Shown in pieces: positions 12,401-24,400 of a stretch of DNA of 64,000 bases; the first letter of the stretch is position 1, and every line of letters starts with the position of its first letter. The notes below the pieces were generated by a model. It did no database searches and was not told the DNA's origin. It was given only the letters and a program-made list of their open reading frames with translations. The position numbers and the translations under genes were made by a program. Origin of the DNA: Corbicula japonica (Eukaryota; Mollusca; Bivalvia; Venerida; Cyrenidae); the NCBI GenBank assembly GCA_038501625.1, contig JAZAYU010000006.1, forward strand, positions 12,154,638 to 12,218,637. Reading direction: 5' to 3'.

Positions 12401-15400
12401 TAAAAATCAGTTTTATCAAATGTTTATAAATATAAAATTTATGATGTAGTGCTCACTCTTCGAACTTATTAATTACCGGTTTAAGAATTTGCTTAAGTAT
12501 TGACGACATTTAAATTTTCCAAATATTGATATATGATAATAGATTCATTTTAGTCAAATGCATGCCGCCATTTTGAAGAAAAACAATATTGATCAGTCTG
12601 CAACAGTACTAATCCCATTAACATAACTCAGTATGTATTACTTACGTCCCAATATTTGATTTTAATATCTTATTAACCTTTTCCTCCATAGACAGACCTT
12701 TATTGCGAGGGTGAACAGTTTAGATCCAGATCAGCTGGCACATCTGTGCCATCTGATCAGGATCTTAACTGTTTGCTTTTTGATTCATTAGGTTATTTAT
12801 GACCAAAATGCGACTAGTGCAGATCCTAATGTCGTACATGCGTAAAACTGCATATTTATGGAGGAAAGGGTTAATACCAAATTCAAACCATATTCAGCTA
12901 AACCTGTGGAACCACAACTGATCAGCAGCAGATCAGAGCTGTCTATTCAAGGTCCCACTGTCCCACTGTTTGCTATTTAGTCTGAAAATTAACTTTAAAT
13001 GTCTGTAAATTCTTATATAAAATACCTTAAAGGTGAAGTCACATATCAGAATGAAAATATTTAATGTTTTCAAATATCAAAATTTATACTATAAACTGTA
13101 GATCCCACTCTTAACTGTGAATAAGCACACTTTAACACAGTTTCCTCCATAGACACACCTTTATTGTGGCACATTTGTGCCATCTGATCAAAATCTGCAC
13201 TGTTGGCTTTTTGATTTGTTAGGTTATTTCTGACCAAAATGCGACCAGCTGATCTGGATCTACACTGGCCGCACATGCCTAAAAATGCGTATATATGGAG
13301 GAAAGGGTTAAACACCAAGGAACCTTACCGAAGAAAGACCATTTTAGTTTACAGTATTAGGTGTTTCAGGGTTATGTAACATGCACATTTATTAAAACAC
13401 TTCCTGAATCGCATCACTATAGTGTAAATTTCTTGACAACTTCTAAATGTGATTTTCTTATGTTTAAAACATCATCAAATCCATCACTGACCAATCATTG
13501 GAAAATGTTTATTTATCTCAAACAGGTTTGACCATCATTATCTTACACATGTTTAATGTTTGAGTTTCATACAAAAACATGTCCATAATAATTGATAATT
13601 TCCTTCTGTTGAAACCTTACGTATACATCCGCAATAAATATGACTTCAAGAAAGTAAAAAACAACACATTCAAAATCAAATGTAAGATGTCTGTCCCTCA
13701 AGCTTAAATCTTGCAAGAAAACCAACTCAATAAAATGTGCATTCCTGAAAGTTTGAAATCTCATATAATTGATGTTTAAATCCCTCAAAACGATACCCAT
13801 AATAATCCTTTACATTCTATTTGATTGCCTAATGGTTCACTTTCAACTTTTGCAAACACTTCGAAAAATATTTTAAACATGTTTATATTAGGTTTCATTT
13901 ATTTTGATTACAGCTTTACTTTAGGAAGTTAAATCACAACAAATATCATTTGAAGGTTTTCATTTATCAATTTTTCTCACATTTATTAAACTAATTAGAA
14001 ATAATCTAATCCAACATTTTTCCATACACAATTTAAACCAGCATTTACACTGATACAGTGTATTTAATTATGTAAGATAGCTAGCTATGAAAGAGTATCA
14101 TTCATCAAAAAACGATGAAACTTCGGTCCTTTAACCCTCGATTTATACAGGCACTTATTATATTTAATATCGACTCATTCAATCAATGATAACCCACACT
14201 GTATACTTATTGGTTTGAAAATCTGATTACCACCTCGTTTTCAATACCCGACAAAGAACAAAAATAAAAATATGTGAAAATTGTTTCATATTTACAGCTG
14301 ATTCTATCAGAAAATTGATGAAAATACTTAATGTTTTGTAAAACAGATTGAATGCGTGAATTGTTCCGAAATTAAGGGCAAAAGTGAATCATGCGGCTAT
14401 ACTTTCATGTGTCAAAGCGGTGGTTTACCTATTTATATTTGAAAAAGTCAATAGCTATAATTATTTGCAATAAACAAGACATTTTAACTATAGCTTTTAT
14501 GTACATAATTTATGTGAGTTTGCGCATAAATTTAAGCAATTAAGGTATTAGTTACGTCACAATTTCTCATAACAGAGGTGAAAAAATAGAGATATTTACT
14601 GAACCAAACTTCCAATTCACCACCTGAAATTTTCATTCTCTTTTCATATCAAGAGTTGCATAATAATAACCTTTTAATCCTTTCCTCCATAGAGACACCT
14701 TATTGTGTGCGCGAACAGTGTAGATCTAGATCAGCCAGCACATACGTCCTGTCTGATCAGGATCTAAACTGTTCATTTTTGATTTCTTAGGTTATTTCTG
14801 ACCAAAATGGGACCAGTGCGGATCCTGATCAGACGGCACAGATTAAGCAATATGGAAAGTGCGCAAATCAAAACAAGCAAAATTTAACAATTAATTACAT
14901 TTTCTTGTGAGAATAATACAACTATGATAACATATTACTGCACAAAAATGTTTTTTGCGAGATCTGCACGAAAATTTGTCCCTGCGAAATTAAATGATAC
15001 CACAGTTCACTGGAATGCAAATTTCAACCCAGGAGCAAGAACTTGGGATAAAACCCTGACATTGTTGTCTGTATAATTCACAGGGGAAACAACTACAATT
15101 TTGAATCCCAGAAGTTATGTGCAAAGGATTGCTTCCACTTTTATCCAACAAGTTCAAACAAGCATTATATAGCAAATAGCATAGAAAAAATTGATCTAAT
15201 CTTATAATAATGTTTAAACTGCTGATTTTCAAACAAATACAGGTAAACAAATAAGTTGGAATTTCTTGACCATAGAAATATTATATTAATATAAAATTTT
15301 GATTATTCTTCAGATTGATTCACAAACAAACAAAACAAACAAACAATTCCTAATGAGTTGTTAATGATTCCTGAAGCTTTTCCGTTATGGGAAGAAGTTG

Positions 15401-18400
15401 CGATTGCACTGAAATAAACTGAGATGCGCCATGCAAACATTTGTTTTCTGTGATATTTTTGATATTTTTAGTTGTTGATATTTTTGGAAATTTTCATTTT
15501 ACTACTACTATAAGGTAATGTTGTTACACATTCACTAAGTAATTCATATTGTTTACTGCTAAATACATGTGCATAATAATCAATGTCATCTGCTCATCTT
15601 TATGACATCATTTAAAGAAATTACATCAATTTCAAAACAAATTTTAGCACGTTGGTCTCAATTATAGTTTCAAGAAAAGTCTAGGAATTTTATATTGTAG
15701 GAAATATGCTTTTTTCTTAACTACACATACATGGACACATCAAAATTAAATATAGGTAAGTAAATATATAAACCCTTTCCTCCATATATAAGCCTTTATA
15801 GCATAGGCCAGCAGTGGAGATCCAGATCATCTGTGTCGTCTGATCAGGATCTACATTGTTTGCTTTTTAATTTGTTGGGTTATTTCTAACAAAAAAAGGA
15901 CAGTGCAGATCTCCTCATCAGACTGCATGGATGTGCCAGCTGATCTGGATCTACACTGTTTGCCAATGTAATAAAGGTGTTTTTACGGTGTAAAAGGTTC
16001 AGATCACTCACCTATCATCGTGAGCATGTGAGGTGTCTAGAAGTTGGCTTGTCTTAATGCCAACCCTCTCCAGATCTTGGTTCAACTTATCCAGTTCATT
16101 CTGTAACTCTTGGGTCTTTATCTTCTCATTAACCAAATCCTGAAAGTATTGAAACATCAACAGTCAGAAAATGTGATTATCCTGCTAACTTTCAACTATA
16201 AACCTTTCCTCTATACATACAGCTTTATTACATGGGCGAACATTTTAGATCCAGATCAGCCTGCACATATGTGCCGTCTGATCAGGATCTTAATTGTTCG
16301 CTTTTTTATTCATCAGGTTATTTCTGACCAAAATGCAACCAAGTGCAGATCCTGATCAGACAGCACGGACGTGCCGGCTGATCTGGATGTACACCAGTCA
16401 CATATGCGTAAAAAGGCATATATATGGAGGAAAGGGATAATAATCTACCTTGTATAATCAAAATCTTAAGGACTCTAGGCAAAAAATCTTAAGTTGTTAT
16501 ATTTTTTAATGTTTTGCAACTTTACAACAAACCTTTGGCAATTTCAAAACTTATTTTTAGAATGCACTAACTGGTATACTTCGAAACAAACTTCATACAT
16601 TTATAGACATCTATGTGAATGTTAATAATATTTCAGTAACGGAAAGTGGTCTAAAAGATGGTGTATCAGACATCTTGATGCAGCTGCAGATTATAAAACT
16701 AATATTGGAGACCAGTCACAAACCTCAAGCATCTGACCATTCGCCATTTCAGCCAATCAGATGTTTGATATTTGAGTCTGGTTTCCATATCTATGTCAGA
16801 TGTTTAAGATTTAAGACTGGACTCCAATTTCAGTTTTATAATCTTGGTGCCCTGATGTGAGTATGAGATTCTTCAGCGACTTTCAACAAACCACAAACAT
16901 ATTGTCAGTACTGATTGTTACAAGTTCTAGCATCAAACAAGACTGCAAGTGCCTGAAAATAATACCAACATTAGTCATTCATCATCATGCAAAGAAATGA
17001 AGACTTACAGTTCTCAGCAGTGAGACAGTCTGTTTCTCCACCTGCAAGGATTGTACCAGCTGCCTGTGTTCCTTATCACTTGCAACACTACCAGAGTCCT
17101 TCTCCCTTTCTACACTTCTCTTCAGTTCCTTATGACTTAACTCCAACATGGAATACTTGGTTGTCAGTTCATCTAATGCCTTTTCGCGAGCTTCCAGAGT
17201 CACTTTATTTCTCTTGTTTTCTTTAGTCAGCTGAGAGTTTTCCTTCTGACACTTCGAACACTCCTGTTCCAGTTCGGAATTTATCTTTTCCAACTCGGAC
17301 ATTCTTTTATGGGAGTACTTAGATGTTTCTAACTGCTCCTGAAGTTTTTCATTTTCTGTGTCTAAATCAGAATTATCTTTTTCCAACTGTTGCACTCTAT
17401 TTGTTGTGATTTCCAACTGTCTTTGCAATTTCATATTTTCATTATCTAAATCCATAAGATCCAGCTCCATTTTCTCTAGTTTCACACCTTGAGCTTTCTT
17501 TGACTCTATCACTCTTTGCTGCTGCTGTAACTCCTTCTTCATCAAACTATTCTCATTTTCGAGTTCAGCAACTTTGGTTGCTGAATGTTTCAAATTATCC
17601 AACATTTTCTGAATTTTCTGATTTTCCACTGTCAGATTTATATTATCCTGTTCCACCTTTTCTTTCTTCTGTATTGCTGTTTGCAAGTTGTGCAGTTTCT
17701 TCTGCAACTTTTGGTTTTCTATTTGAACATCTGAAAAATCTTGTTCCAGTTTTTCAAATTTATCACAAGTTAATTCCTGAGCCTGGAGTTTGTGCTGCAA
17801 CTCCATATTGATACGTTCGAGATTATCTCTCTGGTTTTCAATTTCCGACATCTTATCAAGATTCTCCTGTGTTTTATGATATGTTTTCTGTAACTGTCGA
17901 TTATTAAACTCTATTTTAGTCAGTTGCTGATTTTTAGCTGTGATGGTATCATGCAAATGCTTATTTTCTCGTTCAAGATCTTTTAACTTTGTATCATTTG
18001 TCTGTTCATTTCTAGTCCGAATCACTTCCATAGTCTGACTTAAATCTTCATTTTGCTGTTCTAACTCTTTCAACTGTCTTTCAGCACTTTCCTTCGTGTA
18101 TTCCAGAGTTTGCTTAACCTGTTCTTTTTCACGTGTCAGTTCTCTCATCTTTTCTTCAAAATCATAACACTTCTGTAGCATTTCTTTATTTTCCTGCTGA
18201 TATTTTTCCATTTTCTTTGTCAGTCTTTGGTTTTCTTTCTCTAGTTGAAGGTTTAATGTTGTGTTTTCAATCAGAGAGCTTTCTCGCATATCCTCAATTT
18301 TCCGCAGTAAATGTTGATTTTCAAGCTCAAGTCGGAGAATTTTGGCATTTGTTGTTTCTTTAAGCTGATCAGATATAGCTCCACCCACACCTGCAAGATG

Positions 18401-21400
18401 TTAATTAAGGATTGAATAAATATTTGATGGTTTTCATTTGGGTATGGAAAACAGTTGGTTTGTTTTAAGTGTGTGAAGCCCAAAGGGCTTCTCACATACT
18501 TTAAACAATCCAACTGTTTTTCATTCATATATACTCTCATTTGTACAGAAATTATGAGAAGAATTCGTGATATTACAGCTTTTTCTTTTTTCAAAAGGCT
18601 GTTAGAACAGCAACGTTGACGACACAGTGAATGATGGCATGCATTTTAGTAGCTACCTGTGGCAAAACGTGTGTGCTCGGCGATGTCACACATCAAAACA
18701 TTGTGCAACTTCCAATAAATTATGAACGGCTCCACTGTAGCCACACCTTATAAAATAATATGTCACACTGTTTACCAACAGAAACAATGAACCGTGAATG
18801 AGACTTTATCGTAGAGGATGAAGTTGAAGTGTAAATATTGATATTTGGTAAATTGTACATTTTCTAGCATTCAAACAATAATGATATTAATAAACTTTTA
18901 ATTCAAAACATAAGTTATTCATCAACATCGATTTTGTCATGTACAAAAATAGCATTGTTTCATCTTTGTGGAAAAGGATTGCAATTCCTCTGCATTTCAA
19001 TGTTACTAAAAGTAGACAAATACTAGGACTGATAATTTAACCTTTAACTCCGTAACACATGGCAGTTATCCAATGGGTGAACAGTGAACATTCAGATCAG
19101 TCATCACTTCAGTGCCATTTCAGCCAATCAGATGCTTGAGATTTGAGACTGGTTTCTATTCTCAGTTTTACAATCTTGAGGCCAGGCATAACAGCAGTTG
19201 TACTCACCAGCAATTTTAGCTTTGGCTGCTTGCATTTCCTGTTCCAGACTTGAGCTCTCGTTCATACTGACTTTCTTATGGAACTGTAACTGGGCATTCT
19301 CTTCTACAAGACTTCGGATACGTTCTCGGTCTGCATCACGCTCCTGCAGTATTATCATAATCACTTTTGGCAAGGCAGTTTATATAGTTAATATTAAATG
19401 ATTTATTCATATATCTCCAGTTTAGAATTATATTTTGAATAATAATTGTGACATGTGCATGATGTGGCTAGGCAGCCTGTTGGCAACTGCTGCTAACCCT
19501 TTCCTCCACAGATACACGTTTATTGTGTGGGCGAACAGTTTAGATCCAAATCAGCGGGCACATCCGTGCTGTATGATTGGGATCTTAACTGTTCGATTTT
19601 TTATTTTTAGGTTATTTCTGAGCAAAATGGGACCAGTGCAGATCTTGATCAGATGGCACGAATGTGCTGGCTGATCTGGATCTACACTGGTCGCACATGC
19701 TTAAAAATGTGTATATATACGCCTTTCCAATAATTCGATGAATTTATTTGGTTACCTCCCCTGTCCAGTCACGTGACTGCTCTACAGGAAAAATGATTGC
19801 TCGCTGTAATAACGTAATAGGGAATATGTACCTACAACTTTCTTTATTATCATAAAATTCTTTTTTGAAAAATATATTTTCTCTTTGAATTAGTAATAAT
19901 ACATCAGCGTCATGATATTTTTGAAAATAATTTATAAAACAATCAGGTTCCTGACTAAAAGTGTCAATTCATTATTCCTCGCATTAAACACTAAAAGACT
20001 TGAACTAACAGACAGTCGCAGTGTTCTCTTCACGGCTTAATTGAGTATCGTTTCCGGATTAGCGTGTCTATTCAACTACTGACATCATGTTGTGATTATG
20101 TCGGCGGCGATTGATTTTAAAGGCGGCATGCCATAAACATGTCAAACTGTCTCGCACACGGGGTCATCTGTCAATTACTTAAAGGGGCAGATATCATTGA
20201 CCAATAGAGTTGGTGTAATTTCTATTTGCAAGGTATCTACACCTCCCAACTCTTAAGTATTTCGGAGTCCTTTAACTACTGGATGTGCCAGCAAATGTAT
20301 TTGATTTAGCACTTAAATGGATTCTTAATCAACATTACGACACGTTATAGAAACAAAAGCCGTCAATAAGAAACAAATCTTGTCAAAACATTTTATATAT
20401 GTTTAATTAAGAGTTTGGGCTTTTATGCCAAAAATACAATCTGTCAAACCTAAGAAATCTAAATTGGATATGCAACCATATTGTGATATAAATATTCCAA
20501 TCTTTTTGGAAGTCGGCATCTAAATCCTTGGATTTTATTCTACGAATGATACTTCTACAAAAAAACAATCAGATTACCGATCCTGTTTTATTTCTAGACC
20601 GAATCAATCATATTTGGTTGTGAAGTATACGTAACATTTTAAATATTCAAATTATTTATTCTTTGACCATAAACGCCTTAAATTTTTAGGACAATTCTAT
20701 AGTTCAAATGTGTAAGTATCAACAAATTCAGATTGTATTTTTTTGATTACAGATCATGTCACCAGATGTTGACATTACACGATTTCCGGATAATAGCGCA
20801 TTACTAGCCTTAGCAATTTGCAACATTTACACCAGTAAAATATATTTTCAGCAGAAAAGATATTAAGAAGAAATTGTTGTGCATAAATGGTAAAATTAAT
20901 GCTTATGTTTGTCCAAATTGCGTTTCATACTGCCTACTATCAACAGGAATGGTACATGTTCTTAAATAATTAAAAATCTAAATATCTAACAAATAGTAAA
21001 CATAAAAAAGTCTGGCTAGAATAACAGACCAGCAACTTATTTTTTCACCGCCGGCGACGAACGCAGACCTGCAAGATAGCGGATAAGGTTAGCTATTATG
21101 TGCTTAAGTCATTAGCCCGATCGTTCAGCTATCCTGCAGAGCCTCGTTTTGGATTGGTTTTCGGTCGCGGGAAGTAACTCGTACAGGACTGCGAAACTGT
21201 TTATTGGAAAGGCGTATGGAGGAAAGGGTTAAGCATATATTTACAGTACATATATTATCATCTCTTACAGGCCACTTTTGATCCTTTTATGAAGACTTTA
21301 ACTTGTGCATTTCAACAAATATATATATGACAAAATAATGTATGACTAAATTTTGCTGAGGGCTTCAACTAGTGCATTTTTATAAAACTCACAAAACTTA

Positions 21401-24400
21401 GCCATTATGTAATAATGTGATTTCATACTTTTAATTTGCTAAACCTTTACTCCATGGATACAGTTGATATCCAATCAGCTACCAGTGTAGATCCCGATCT
21501 CCTGCACAGATATGCAGGTTGATCTTGATCTACACGGCAGTCCATATTATTAATAGCATGCCATGATAAAAATGGTAAAGATGCACATAATTACTCCAAT
21601 TGCAGCACTTATTCCAGTAAAGCACTATGTCTTATCTAATAAGGTGTGAAAACTGTCCATCTATTGCATGAAAAATATATTTACTTTCAATTCTTTTGAC
21701 TTTAACTATTTACTCAATTGATACACCTTTATTACTTGGATGAACAGTGTAGATCCAGATCAACTAGCTGATCAGGATCTTCACTGTCGAGATTCATTAG
21801 GTTATTTCTTACCAAGAATTGACCAGTGCACATCCTGATCAGATAGTGCAGATATTCCAGCTGATCTGGATCTACACTGGTTGCACACCCGTAAAAAACA
21901 CATATATAGAGTAAAAAGTTAAAACCATAATATGCACAAAAAAATACATTTGAATTTCAAATTTGCATCAGTAAATTACACTTACAGTAGACATTTCCTC
22001 TATCTGTTGTCTGTACTTCATGAGTTCTTTTTCCAGCTGTACAACAGTCTCGATACGTTTGTGTGAGCTAGATAGCTGTTCCTCCAGCATGCCCTTGTTC
22101 TCTATCAGAATAGCATTGTCTTCTCGTAGTTCCTGTGTAACAAACAATCACACACTTACAATCAATGATGGAAATCAGCCTCCATTTTTTACCTGATTTT
22201 ACCCAAAACTTAGACATATCATATGTATCAAACTGCATAAAATAACGAATAACTAGTCTGGCCTTCAAGAAAAATAAGCAACAGAATGCTACTGTATTTG
22301 AATAACTTCACAAGATGAACAGGAAGCCTACCTGTCAAGTTTTTGAGCTTTTAATTTATAGACTTACCGTAATCACCCTAAATATTGGGACAGTTAAAAA
22401 TAATTAAAATTTTTCGTGTCCCAATATTAAGGGTCGCATAAAAATATTTGTTCAAAAAGTGTCCCAATATTTTGGGTTGATTTGCATGCATGCACTAGTT
22501 ATGTCTAAAAACAATGTAGGAAGTCAACCTAGACGGATCAACCTTTAAATAATTATGATTATACGAAATCAAATAATTTTTAATATTTTTGTAATTATTT
22601 TCTGTCTACAATTTGGAGATGATTTATTTTTTGTGTAAAAACGTGTCAAGCATTATTTCGTTAAGTGGTAATTGACATTCCGTTAATCCCTTTGCATGTC
22701 TTTAATGACACATGCTTGCCGACTTGAAACAGGTAGCTTAACTGGGAAGTTTTCACACCTGTGTCGGTCATAGGACAGTCTGTTTTGATAAGAATTAACT
22801 TCAACACTCAGGAGTGACACTGACACTCGCCCCGGCTGTTATTTGCACGTGCATAATCAGTTTAGCTAGTTTTTGACAATAAACAGATCGAAAAACGAGA
22901 GTAAAGTTCTTTGGATACGGGAATATAGTTAATTAAAAAACGAAAACGATAGCCATTTTATTTTACAGAGGAGCTTTAGTTAAATAAAAAAAGGTATATC
23001 GGTACTTTATATATTCTAATTTTTCTTCTTGAATTCCGCATGGTAGATATCTCTGAACGTTAAAAGTTTTTTTAAGGTAAACTCTGCAATTACATGGTGA
23101 AAGTCTAAAGAACATGGGCAAACCTGCATGGTTACTGAGCAGATATCTCTTGTCCCAAAATTTAGGAACGCGAAAATACCATTTATGAAAGTGTCCCAAA
23201 ACTTAGGGACACCGAAAAATACTGATAATAAAAGTGTCCCAAAATTTAGGAACACAAAAAATAATTATTTTCGTGAAAAATAAGGGTGTCCCAATATTTA
23301 GGGTGTCCCAATACTTAGGGTGATTACGGTATCTCTTATTAGCAAGAGGTAATTACATATGCAGCTATGGATAGCGGGGTACTTTTTTTACAATAATTTT
23401 AAGCATCATCATAACCACTTTGTCTATTCAAACTACTACACAAGACAAGGGAGACAAATCCAATGACTGAAGTATGTTACAGTCCTCAATTACTTCCCTT
23501 AATCAACAACAAAACTGACCTCCACTCTAGCTTTATAGAATTCCATCTCATTGAGCTTCTCCTTGTACTTGAGAATCTCAGCCTCATAGTTGTTTACTCT
23601 GCCAACCTAAAGAGAAAACAAATATGCAAGAAATCATTTAAAACCCTTTAAAATGAGCTTAATTGAAGCTGCCAAGCAAAAATGTTCATTATTACTGTCA
23701 GATATAGCTTTGATGAAGCAGATGATATATTCCACGTATTGTGCCAATAGGATGATATATACAACATTAAAAAGTTTCAGGTTTAGTCATTAGAAAGGGG
23801 CATAACTCAACAAATTGTCTACCAGGAGTTATCATTCTTATAGTCAAAAACTGCTATGCTTATCAGGATTATATATTCCAAGTATCATGCTATCCTGAAA
23901 GGTATATTGGAAGTTAACAGCAACATTAAGAAAAGTTATATTCAAAGCTCAAAGAAACGTTAAGATATAATTTTAAGTTGTTATCATTTGCCAGCTAACA
24001 CAAGGTTAGAATATGGGCCTATTTTTTAAATATACATATATGTATAAGAAGATGAAATTCAAGTTGCACAGTCAGAAACAGCTTTGTCCAAGATGATATA
24101 TTCCAAGTAGTGTGCCAAGTGTAGGTTACGTATTTTAAATGTTATAAGCAATATTAAGTTACAGGTCAGTCACTTTAAAGGGTAGTAACAATCTGAATAT
24201 ATAATTATTGCCAGAAACATTCTCTGTTTATGTAGATGATATATTTCAAGAATTGTGTTGATAGGACAAGTACTTTCGCAGTAGTAAGCAACATTAGGTT
24301 TTAGGTGTAAGTCATTTAAAAGAGGCATATCTAAAAACAGCCAAGATTTATCAATATAACTGTAAGAAATAGCTTAGATGACACCGATGATATGATTCAA

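Noticed and set aside
22963..23255. Two overlapping minus-strand frames with repeated 'VPKFWD' or 'FLNFGT'
   Set aside because: Translations of the amplified TIR motif of the 22367-23329 element.
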